From positions 17,854,431 to 17,918,430 of the forward strand of contig NC_135564.1 of NCBI RefSeq assembly GCF_964340395.1: a stretch of 64,000 nucleotides of DNA, given 5' to 3'. Positions within the stretch are counted from its first letter, which is position 1; every line of letters begins with the position of its first letter. Source of the DNA: Glandiceps talaboti (lineage: Eukaryota > Hemichordata > Enteropneusta > Spengelidae). Shown here in pieces: positions 1-12,600 of the stretch. Under the pieces are notes generated by a model, which worked only from the letters and a program-made list of their open reading frames with translations, was not told the origin of the DNA and did not search any database. A program made the position numbers and the translations under genes.

Positions 1-3000
1 ATTTGTTCCAAATATGCTAATTACCCATGATTCAGTGAGAGGCCAAACATTCGATCTTTAGTAAAATGAATTATGAGTAATTTTATAGCAAAAATGTTAT
101 TAATAGAACATTTCAAACTTTTTAGATTTGAAATACAATCATTGTTACGATCTAAATATCATGTTTATTTAGTGGCTAAAAGGTGTAAGGAGTTGACTTT
201 TTGTGATAATTTAATAAGTTTGAGTTTGAAGCTCTTTTCTGGGGTTCTCGGCATCACCAAGGCAACTATCTCCAAGGCAACTAAGCATGCTTCTTTGAAT
301 GAAATCATGTCAGTGTACATCATAATAGTTAACTCTTAACCATACATGACTCTAAAAAGCATAATACAAACTTATGAAAACGTTAAGTTTATTAATTTAC
401 TCACCGGGAGAGAGGGGCATGTGTTAATTTACTCACCAGGAGAGAGGGGCATGCCGTGTGACACTTACCATATCCATGCCATCACATCTGCCTGCCATCA
501 GCATGCTAATCTGACCCTTATAGGTGTCAACAGCTGGTAACCAAACTTAACTACAGTGTTCAGTTTAGCACATAGTAGGGATCCTCAGATAATTACAGAC
601 ATAGCATGCATACACTCACATTTCTCAGAGCTGTGTGCTCATATTAGTCTGTACTTGTGAAATACCAATAGCTAGTGTCAGAGTGGCCTTGAAGGTTTTA
701 TTACTTTTACATACATACATAGAACTAGCATACATTTGTCCTACATACACAGCTGCCTTTTCATGACTGGAAATATCTCCCTGAGTATTTTCGTCCCAAA
801 TTTTGCCAGTTTCAAAGTCACGCTCGATCAGTTTTGACTGCCCAGAGTAATTTGAAGGTTTGGTGTTATGACTCAGTGAGACATTTCACAACTACGTGAA
901 AAGGTTGCCGTGTGTAGGGACAAAATACCAAGCACACAGACTTGTTTGTAGTCTACGACCCTAGCTGGACTGTATGTAACAACTATCCTGTACTGTACTA
1001 TGGTAAGCTACACTGGCTGATTGGATGTGATGTGACTGAAAGTTCAGACAACGGTTACCTCATCAGATTACCACTAATGTTTACATAAGACTGTTTATTC
1101 TCTATTTTAGTCACAATCTTTGACACCTTGACAACTATTCAATATTGAAATTTTGGTGGTTAATTTCATGATATGAAATGAATACTATTTTTTTCAGGAA
1201 TCAAATTTCATTCCTGCTATTTCAAAGAAAAAAAATTACACCTGATATTCTCCGTATTCTCATTTGCAAAATACATAGATGTTAATTTTGATATTAGCTA
1301 TGAAAATTATGACAAGATTCCTGAAATTAAGGGATATTTTATTTCATTCACGTTGTGCCTTAAAAAATGTTGTTGTGAAATCACTATCACTTGGTACAGT
1401 CGGGGAGTCATAGAAATTGACATCTGTAACATGTAATATCTTGGGATATTTAATTTTGTTATGGGGAGGGGATTGAAAATGTTAAGTTTTTAAACCACTG
1501 TCATTTGACACGATACATGTGGTTTGGAAGATATGGAATTTGGTATCTGTTAAAATCTTTGGATATTTAATTTTATTATCTTTTTAGACTGATAATTATT
1601 AATTTTTAGATTACTATGACTGATGTTATTTGGAATGTTATGGAATTTGATATCTGCTAAAATCTAGACAAATTTTATTTCAATTTTTTTTTTTTGCTGA
1701 AAATTACAAGTTATTAGACAACTATCAGTCTGTAGCTTGTGGAATGTTTGTTTAATAAGTGGAGAATTTATTATATATTGATCATTAATTTGTAGTTATC
1801 TTTTTGGAAGTAAAAATTTGATATGTCAAGATAATACAATAGTTTTGATGTAGACTCTCTCACAGTCCTCGGCGCTTCGCATTGCTAAAAGGGTTGTTTT
1901 GTATGTACCGATATCTACCACATAATTTTACTCGAATATCCTTGTACTGTGCACCCTCATCGACCACACAGGGCTAAGCATTTATTGACGTGTTACTGCG
2001 ATGCTCCGTGTTATCGCGAAGCCTCAGGAGTGGTCCCAGTAACACGTCAGCAAATGGTTACCTCTGTGTAGTCGATTAGGGCGTACAGTGCAAGGATATT
2101 CAAGTTACATGGTAGATATGGGTACTTACAAAAACAGCCGTTTCTGCTAGCTACATTCCCGAGACTGTAGAGAGTGTGTGTTTGATGGTGTTTTTAATTT
2201 GTCATGGATTAACAGGGAATGTAGCTGGCATGTGATTGTATAAAATTTACTAAAGAATACTACATAAAAAGGTCAATGTAAAGCTATGTACAACACACTT
2301 TATTGACTGTTAAAGGCTCATAATTCAATCCCACATTCTAACATTAGTGTTTATCTTATCAGTGTAACCACAGGATTTAATGGGACCAGTCTGTCATTTC
2401 AGGACCAATTTTACTATAACTCTGCCAGACAACTGTTTTCAAATACTTGTGTTTCACCAATCTGTTAATCCTAATCTGACTGGAGTCTTTAACTTTGGTA
2501 AATTTTGAAGATAGACATGCCATCTAGTGAACAGCTATTGATTTTGAGAAATTCTTGGTTTTATCACAAAGTCACATCCTTAGGATACTTTTTTATTGCC
2601 AGCCTGAGTCATAGTTTACATAACAAGAAATTGATGTCATGTTTAACATTTAGAATACTGTACTTCCTACACCGAATATTTTCCACTTTCAAAATAATGA
2701 TTGTTTTGAGTCAAAGCTATGGTACAAACTATAGTAGATAAGGTCAAAAAAAGAATTGTTTCTAGCCAGCGCACGCATCACTTAAAAATACCGCCATGTT
2801 TGTCTTTTGTGTGTGTGTTTGTCCAGCCCATGCAGTCTGCGGATCCATGGGGAAACACAAAAATAACTTCCCTACTTCAGTGAAGACAAGTGCAAAGTCA
2901 ATCATGAACAAGCAAATTAATTACATCTGCCCCATATACACATTTGCTCTAAAGTACTAAATAAAAAGAACAGTAACTGCCATAAATAGTAGACTGAGTG

Positions 3001-3423
3001 ACAGGTTTGTCAGGAATGTAAAAAATTGTGTTTTAGACAAACTGTCCTGACCAGAAACAATTCTTTTTTTTTTGGTCTTGAGAATATTGGTAGATATTAC
3101 ATGACTAGGATATCAGATGTACTATACCTGTATTTTCCGCAAATTATATTTCATTCACTCCTGACTTCACTACAATTTACAAATGATAAAAGATCCATTA
3201 AGTTTTTATTGGACTCTATTTGTCTTTTTTTTTATCAGAAAGGGTGTCTTTATCACCCTTGGTTATGGATTGGCTTTGGCATCCACAGGTATGAGAGAAG
3301 GTGAATTTGTAGTGAATACCAAAATGAAACCAGTGCTAGTAGTGTACAGGCCAAAGCTTGCACTGATTATTTGTCACTATCACACTGTGTGTCATAAATA
3401 TGTACATGTATTATATATTGTAG
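1..3423 (+). other. Intron or upstream sequence of APC, no exon found
   Basis: The sequence up to the first APC exon is AT-rich and has no recognisable coding exon; short open frames here lack protein character. Bases 392-449 contain a tandem pair of TTTACTCACCGGGAGAGAGG-like units. A foldback transposon lies at 1851-2178. The acceptor at 3422-3423 (ATATTGTAG) requires an upstream exon outside the window. Confidence 0.6.
1851..2178. mobile_element. Foldback MITE, TAGACTCTCTC family, copy 1
   Basis: About 130-bp arms form an imperfect inverted repeat: the left TATGTACCGATATCTACCAC and CGAATATCCTTGTACTGTGC pair with the reverse complement near 2050-2150. The left end is TAGACTCTCTCACAGTC; the right end is its diverged complement. 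Flanks GTTTTGATG (1842-1850) and TGTTTGATG (2179-2187) agree at 7 of 9 bases, consistent with an old 9-bp target duplication. No coding capacity. Confidence 0.75.
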
Positions 3424-3576
3424 GTTGAGATGGTATATTCATTGCTGTCAATGCTTGGAACACATGATAAAGATGATATGTCCAGAACTCTACTCGCTAT
3501 GTCTAGTTCTCAAGACAGTTGTATAGCTATGAGACAGTCAGGTAAGTACTAACGTCTGCCTGTGTGTGTGTCTGTT

Positions 3577-3631
<55 letters not shown>

Positions 3632-6600
3632 GTCTGTCTGTCTGTCTGTCTGTCTCTGTGACTATTACCTATCTCTCTGTCTACAGTCTGTCTACAGTCT
3701 GTCTCTGTCTGTGTGTGACTACTACCTATCTCTCTGCCTCTGTTGGTATGTGTGTCTTTCTATCTATCTGTCTGTCTGTCTAATTATCTGTCTGTCTCTG
3801 TGTAAGCAAATCTTTCTATAATCTGCTTTGCCATCTTTACAACCGTGTAACCAACTTACAAATGTCTATGATTCAACACCAATATTCTCACACTGCTATG
3901 TAATCAGTGGCACCATAAGGATTACTTCATGTTGATTCTTTTATACTGGACCAAATAGTTTAATAGCTCTCTCAGACAACTATTTTGCACTAATTCTAAT
4001 CTAATATGTTCTTTTAATCCAACAGGCTGTCTACCTCTCTTAATTCAACTACTTCATGGTCCTGATAAAGACTCCTTACTTGGGGACACTAGGGGCAGCA
4101 AAGAAGCCAGAGCCAGGGCAGCAGCTGCCTTACATAACATTGTACACTCACATCCAGAAGAGAAAAGGCGGCGACAGGAAGCCAGGGTACTGAGACTACT
4201 GGAACAAATAAGAGCTTACTGTGATTCATTGAAGGATGGTGACAATGAAGAAGAAAATAAATCAGATGATACAGGTACTTATACTGTAAATGTATTGATT
4301 TGGACGCATGAAAAATTAGGCGCAGTGGCAATTTAGGATGTGTCGGGCACTCTTTAATTTGAGGACAGTGCAAGGTGAAGGTAGACACTACTTGTAAATA
4401 ACTCATTCAGTCGTCTCGCCGAATTCAGTGAATGGCAGCTTTTCAAGTTCCTTAGTATTGATGATCTTGTTTGACATACAAATTTTGTGTTTTATTACAG
4501 GTTCAAGACCATCTCCTATAGATCATCACCCTGGTCCATCAGTAGCTGCACTTATGAAACTATCCTTTGATGAAGAACATCGAAGTGCCATGTGCCAGCT
4601 TGGTAAGTTTTACTAAAAATAATTCATGATTGGCCAACCAGACAGGTTGTTATCAGACTAGACACTAGCAATTCTCATTACTTCAAATAAAATTTTGCCA
4701 TCTGGGAGCATCAGGAAAATAACAATAATTTTTTTAAGTTCTTAGTTGACATCTTGACTTTCTGCTCTAAGCATTACACACAGTACTATACATGTAGGTG
4801 CATGTGAAAAGAAATTTACCTTCTAGTTTTGTTTTGACCCTCTAGTGTGAAATGAAATACTACTGCAGATGATTAGAATTGGATTTGATACACCAGGCTT
4901 ATATAAATCATAACATATTGCTAGTAATATAGTCAGAAAAATTTATTGAGAATAAATGAAAGTTTTTGCTGATATTTCATTCGCATCCTTTGGAGTGTGC
5001 TACAAAGAACATTTATTCTTGCAACATGTGGAGTATTAGTATTTGAAAGATCAGGAATTTCAAAGCATTCTCAGAAAGTCGTGAGAGTCTTGGACAAATT
5101 TAACCGGAAGCTGAAATTTATGAAATAACTAGCCTCAAAATGTTCAAAATTTCCATAACCACACAATAAAAAACTAAAATGAAGTAAGAAAAAAATTGTT
5201 TTGTGAGGTATGACTGTCTACAAAACGTTCTCACCAGTCTGACCTCTGACCTTTTGTTATGTTTGTGTCCATAGGTGGTCTTCAAGCCATTGCAGACCTG
5301 TTACAGTTAGATTATGACATCAATAGAAACAACACAGACCAATACAGTAACACACTACGACGTTATGCTGGAATGGCTCTTACAAATCTAACCTTTGGAG
5401 ACGGTGCCAACAAAGCATTATTGTGCTCCTTGAAAGGGTGTATGCAAGCTCTGGTTGCCCAGTTGAAGTCTGACAGTGAAGACCTAAGACAAGTTGTTGC
5501 TAGTGTCCTCAGAAACTTGTCGTGGAGAGCTGACTTGCAAAGTAAGAAGATCTTACGAGAAGTTGGCTCTGTGACTGCCCTAATGGAGTCTGCCGTGCAA
5601 GTGAAGAAAGAGTCAACTTTGAAATCAATTTTAAGTGCATTATGGAATCTTTCTGCCCACTGCACAGAGAACAAAGCTGATATTTGTGCTGTGGATGGTG
5701 CTCTTGCTTTCCTTGTGGAGACTTTGCAATACAAAAGTCCTTCAAGGACTATGACAGTTGTAGAAAATGCAGGTGGAATACTTCGCAACGTTTCTAGTCA
5801 TATTGCCACCCGGGAGGACTATCGTCAAACTTTGCGCGACCACAACTGCCTTCATGTTTTGCTTGGTCATCTAGCCTCGCCAAGTTTAACCACTGTCAGT
5901 AATGCATGTGGAACATTATGGAACTTGTCTGCCAGAAATACCAAAGACCAAGAAGGACTGTGGGAAATGGGTGCTGTTAGTATGCTCCGAAATCTGGTGA
6001 ATTCCAAACACAAAATGATTGCTATGGGCAGTTCAGCCGCTCTTCGCAATCTTATGGCTGCAAGGCCTGACTTTATGAAGCGTGACATGCAACAAAAAGA
6101 TGGCATGCCTTCCTTGCATGTCCGGAAACAGCGAGCATTAGAAGCTGATATTGAGAAAAATCTTCAGGAAAATAATCCAGACACAAATAAACTACACCAA
6201 AGGGATAGTACTGGGAAAAGAGACGTTGATATCAAAGAGCTTTCCAGAATTTCAAGTCTGCCAAGACGACTGTCTCTTCGTGCAAAACAGAGAATATTTC
6301 CACCTGGGTCAGGGCCAACTCATGAAATGGCTAGACCACAAGACAATAGCAGACATAGATCAAGATCACCAAGAGGACATTCCCCTGCAAACAGAATGCC
6401 GCCACAAATCCTAGATAATAGGTTACTGCATCAGAGATCACGATCACCAAGTCTGGACAAAGACCAGGAAGAAGACAACAGAACCAGAACAGAAAGAGGG
6501 AAAGAAACAGATAATAATAAAAAAGAAGTACATTCATTGGAAAGGACTAGGGAAGGCCATAAAGGAAGTGCCAGCAGAATCACCAAGGTAGGAATTTATC

Positions 6601-9600
6601 TTTTTTTACATTTTACAAAATAAAAGATTTTGCTGAAAGTTAATAACTAAAAAAAAAAATGTTTCATACAATTAGCAAAAAATGAAATCTTTTGTACAAA
6701 TCACAAGAAAAAATTAAAATATTTTAAAAGTATGACAAAAAAGTGAAGTCTTTCATGCATTTGATAGATTTGAATAAAAAGTGAACCCACTAACATTCGA
6801 CAAAGACAGAATATTTTTTCACAATTTTTGGCCAAAAATTGACAGATCATTATATTATTGTGAAATAGTTGTCACAATTATCAACTAAAAGTGAAAACTG
6901 TGTGAAATGATGAAACTTGAATGTAGAATAGACGATTTACACATTCTTAAAAAACCCTTTCCTGAATCTATGAAATCTTAAACCCCTGATACTTAGGATT
7001 TATGCATTTTAAACCCCTTAACTTGGCTAAGGTGCATGCATTCTTAAACCCCATAACTTAGCTAAAATACAATAGTTTGTTATGGCGCTATATTGAATGC
7101 TATAGTAAATGTGGATATTCAATGTACCAAGTAATCATTGTGTACTTGCTATAATTTCACACCACATACAACATGAGTTTTTACCTTTTGTAAATGCTTG
7201 ACAGTGCTGAAACCATGTCAGAGCTGTTGTCATTCATAAAATCTGTCATGCTTGGTACAGATTGGCCATAATGAAAATCTGCTATGTCTGGAGTACATAT
7301 AAAAGGAATTTTTAGATTTTTTCAACTTTATAAAAACAAGATTGACTACGCCTTTGCAGCCAGTTCTCTTCAAATATTTGATGAAACATAACTGACCATA
7401 TTCTTTTGACTTTGTTCCCCACAGGTGATGCAGGAAGTTGCAATGCATGCTGGGATCAGTTCTGCCTCCAACATCGAAGCAGAGAAGCGAGAAGGGCAGG
7501 AAGCACAAGTGAAAGACAACAAGACATCAACCAAAAATTCAGCATCATCACCACAAAAGAAATCCTTGTGCACAAGGTCAAATTCTTTGACTTTTGGGAA
7601 TACAGACTTTTCCAATTTAACCAGTCGCTCGAATTCATACAGCTTTGGGATTGACAATCAAGTTAACCATATGTATGTCAAACGATCGTCAAACGAAAGC
7701 ATCAACAGTATCACCAGTGATCCAATGGGAGCACACACACGACTGCCATATCACCGACCAGCAATTGATCATTCATTTTCCGTAGACAGTACTTTGAATG
7801 CATTGAGCAGTCATCCAGAGAAACAGTACATATATCACAATAGAATGCGAAAAATGCGGGAAGACATTGAGGGGGATATGGACACCACAATTGACTTCAG
7901 CCGCAAGTACTCTGATGAAAGTATACCTGGCAGACAGAGTCCCTCAACAGCAGAAGGATACAGACGTGAACATGTCCAAAAGCAAGCTTTCAGGAGTACC
8001 GTTACTCCTAGTCGTGAAAACTACCTCAACGTGTCTGGTCACTACGACAGAATGCTGAGGAGTGAAAGTCCTAATAAGTACAGACATACATTTGGTCAGA
8101 ACAAAATGCCAATAGCAGGACAAGAAGATTTCAGTATGCAGTTTTCAGATGAAAATATTCAAGGGAAGCCATCAACTGAATTCACTGTTCAGTGCCAAGA
8201 CTGCAATATGCCCCATAGACAGAGAGAAAGCATGGCCAGTGGACATATTTACCCAGAGAGTAATGTGTATCACCAACAGTACAGACCTCCAGTTAATGAA
8301 CATTACCACAAAGCAGACTTTGAAACAGACAGGACCACAAACTACAGTTCTCAATACTCCGAAAGCAGCAATTCTTATGATGATCCTCATGATTTCGCAT
8401 CTGATGATCAACCAACAGACTACACCCAGAAATATGCTACAGATCTTCCAAATTCCTTTGAGAGTGAGCACATGCCGCCTGATGACAGCGCTATGCAGCC
8501 AGCAGAACCTGCCGAAAGTTCTGAACCTAGTGGTCAGACCGAGGTCAGAAAGAAAGCCCATGAAGACAAACCAACCAATTATTGTGTGGAAGACACACCT
8601 GTATGCTTCTCCAGGTGTTCATCACTCAGTTCTTTGCATAGTAATGAGGCCGATGAGAATGGAACTCAAGCTGAGCAGCCAGTGTCAGCCGATCATGATC
8701 AGAAGGTGACAAGTGAAATAGAAGGAGATGCAACAGATAAATCATCTGGTACTATTGAAGAAGAGAATCGATCCATCAGTATAGGTGAAGCTTCAGGTTC
8801 TGGTACATATACTCCAGAATTAACTGATCAACATGATGGTGAAGAACGAAAAGAAGCCCAAAATGGGGAAGTTTTCATAGAAGAAACACCTCTAGTATTC
8901 AGTAGATCAAGTTCACTGAGTTCTCTCAGCAGTTTTGAATTACATTCCCTACATGACGACCGCAGTTCTGTGTATAGTAGTCACCGTGCAAGTGAAGTTG
9001 TTAGTCCGAGTGACTTACCAGACTCACCAAGTGAACCCATGCACCAGAGTCCAAAGAGAAGTGTTCCAGATGAGTCAGCAAAAGTTAAAGGCCAGGATAT
9101 GGCAACTGAACCTCCAAAACCAGCATCAGATGGTATTTTACAATTTTGCACTGAAGGTACTCCTATGGGATTTTCAGGAGCAACAAGCCTAAGTTCACTA
9201 AGTTTTGAAGGCGAGGAGAAGATTCTCATGGACCCAGAACTTAAAGTTAATCAAAATGACAGTACTACTGCCACTGTTGGAACAGAATTGAATTCTTCTA
9301 GACAAGATATTGCTGATGTAGACCTGTCAGGGGAAACAACAGAAGCAGAGCAGAGTATTCTAGAAGATTGCATCTCTTCTGCCATGCCACCAAAAAAGCA
9401 GACCAGTCCGAAAAACAAAGTCAGATCAAAGTTACACAAATCACCATCAACAGCACACACCACTAAACATGTGAGTTTCAGCCAACAAGTATTCAGTCAT
9501 GATGCACCACAGACTTTCTGTACTGAAGACACACCTTTGAACTTTTCAACAGCTACGTCACTCAGTGACTTGAGTATTGATGATATCGAGATCAAGCAGG

Positions 9601-12600
9601 GAGATGATGGCAAGATGACAATTGAAAACCCAACTGAGCTAAAACAAGCTGTTGCAGATGATCCAAAGTCAGAAAGCAGTTCAATTTTGAATGAGAACGA
9701 TAGTACCATTCTGGCAGAATGCATCAACTCAGCAATGCCAAAACCAAAACCAAACAAACCAAAGGGATTTCACCTAGGCAAGAGAAAGTCTCAGAAACCA
9801 GCTGAAAAGTCTGCAGTGAAGAGAATAAGTCCAGGAAGTCAGGCAGCACCAAGACTAAGTCAGCCTCCTGGAAGTATGATGACAAAGCCAACAACTAGTA
9901 TGCCATCAGTGCCTTCTGCAGCTGCTGCCCAACCAGTATTAAAGACATGGACCTCGAGCACTCCACCAGACACCATGACTTCATACTGTACTGAGGGTAC
10001 GCCATTGAACTTCTCAACAGCTACATCACTTAGTGATTTGACCATAGATTCTGCTCAAGATGAAGACATAGTTAATGGCAATGCAGGTGGAGTACCTAAA
10101 AGGGAGATTCTGGAAACAAAAGAGAAACACACAATGAAAAGCACTACCACTGCTCCAACTGTCGCATGCGCTGAGCGATCACCATTTGACTCGCCTCATG
10201 CCTTTGATGTGGAAGGAACTCCCGTCTGCTTCTCAAGAAATGACTCTCTAAGTTCTCTAGAATGTGATGATGATGTTGATTTTGCTAAAGAGAAACTAGA
10301 ACTGAAACAAGAGATGAAGGTTGTCAAGAAGGAAGAACCCCTTTCTGTAGAGGCCACAAAGAAAGTAATACCCAGACCAGTAATGCGGAATCCAAAGAAA
10401 ACCCCTGCCAGCGTTAAGAGAGTAAATCAAAACAAGAAAATTACACAGCAAGTAGAAAGTGAGAGTCCATCTCCACAACAGCAGACAGTTACCACATACA
10501 ATCCCAGACGTGTGTCTGATGAAATACCACATAACTTTGCTGTTGAGGGTACTCCAGTATGTTTTTCCAGAAACTCAAGTTTGAGCTCTTTAAGTGATTT
10601 TGAAGGTACAGGTGACTTGAATGAACCAACACCAGGTACTGCTGAAGTAACAAAGGAGAACGCTGAGCGTGTGAAAGGGAAAGAATCACCCAGATACTTT
10701 GCTGTGGAAGACACCCCAGTATGCTTCTCTAGGAACAGTTCCCTGAGTTCTTTGAGTATGGAATCACTAAACTGTGAACCAACACCAAGTGAACAGGCTC
10801 TGCTAAATGATGTTATCAATGCTGCCATGCCAAAGAGCAAGCCAAATCCTAGATCATCTGCAAAAGGAAGCAGATTACCTGCAAGACAAGGCGGTCCTAG
10901 AATTATGGGTGGTAAACAGAGAACCCCACCTGTCATCTCCCCAGTGAAAGAATCTCCTGTAGAAGTGTTTGACAATGATATAATTGTATCACCAACAGAG
11001 GGACAGTCTTGGAGAAGAGTCGAGAATGAAAGCAGAGAAGATTCAAACAGAGGACCAAATGATGATGATGAAGAAAAAGCAAACATAGAAGAGGAAGTAC
11101 CAGTAAAAAGAAGACCAAGAATCATGAAACCAGGAGAGTTAAGTGCAAGACAGGTGAAACCAGAAGAAGTTGACGATGAACCTAAAGGAGTGAAAGGTGG
11201 AAAGAAAGTGTACAGAAGCCCATATAGTCAAAATAGAGCTAGCTCTGCACCAAGAATGACTACCACGACTACTCCTCCTCCAAAAACTGTGACACCATTA
11301 GGGCGCGGGACATCACCTGCCAAAAGAGGAGCATCGTCATCATCTGTTGGTAGAGGGACATCACCTGCTGGTAGAGGAATAGCAGTTTCACCCGCTGGTA
11401 GAGGAACATCACCTGCAGGTAGAGGAATGTCAGCATCACCTGCTGGTAGAGGTACATCACCTGCTGGTCGAGGGTCAACAACAACAACTACTGGTCGAGT
11501 TACAACACCATCTGGGCGAGGTACTTCACCAGCTGGCAGAGGTACATCACCTGCTGGCCGAGGGTCAACAGCAGGTAGAGGAATTTCACCCCAAACAAAA
11601 ACTGGTGTAGCAGGAAGAGGTACTGGAAGAGGCAGGGCCAGAAGTGCACCTGCTACACGAACGTCAACACCAACACCAGGTTCCAGATCTAGCAGTCCAC
11701 CAGGATTCAGAAGTGCAGGTACAACACCAAAATCTGGAACCCCGCCTAGGACAGCATCACCAACACCTAAAGGTAACATATCTGCAGCTAGAACTACATC
11801 TGCAGGTGCTAGGACAACTACTGCAACAACTGCATCTACTAGTGCTGCTTCCAGAACTTCAGTTGGAAAAAGTGCTATTCCAAGAACAGCATCCCCAGCA
11901 AGCAAGCAGGTCTCACAGTCACCAGCTGGACGGCCTCCGCCTTCATCATCTGCCACACGATCACAAGACTCTCCAAGGACATCTTCAGCAACAAGGACAG
12001 CAACATCGGCAAAGACTACAGCTGCGGCAAATTCAAGAACTACAAGAACAGGTATACCTAGTCGTACAACCTCCCCTGCAACAAGAACTACAACAGCAAC
12101 TACTACCAGAACTGCATCACCAGCTGCCAAAGGAACAGTTGGTACCAGATCAGCCAGTCCAGCAACATCTAATAACCGATCGGCAAATTCAAGTGCTGCA
12201 GGAAGCAGATCTGCATCACCAGCAAATAGGACTAACAAAACAACTGGTACCAAAACAACAGGGAATACATCAAGACAAAGTTCATTATCTAGGGCTTCAT
12301 CCAAGGATAGTGTCTCCAGTAGCATTGCTAGCAGGTCACCAAGGAATTCCATTTCATCACCTAGTCCAAAAAGCATGTCTCCAGCTACACAAAGGAGACA
12401 AAACGTGAGACCAAACACTCCAGGTGGAAGGGGCACACCAGCAAGAAGTACAACACCAGCAAGACAGAACACTGCATCACAAAACAAGGCAGGAGGAAGC
12501 AGAATTGCAAAACCAGTATCTAGACAAGCAAGTAAAGGAAATGCCCCAAACGCCGCATCAAACAGAGCTGAGGAACAGGTCGTACCAAAACCCAAACTTG

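Noticed and set aside
2505-2741. Plus-strand frame of 78 codons in the APC upstream region
   Set aside because: AT-rich with no similarity to APC N-terminal sequence and no splice context.
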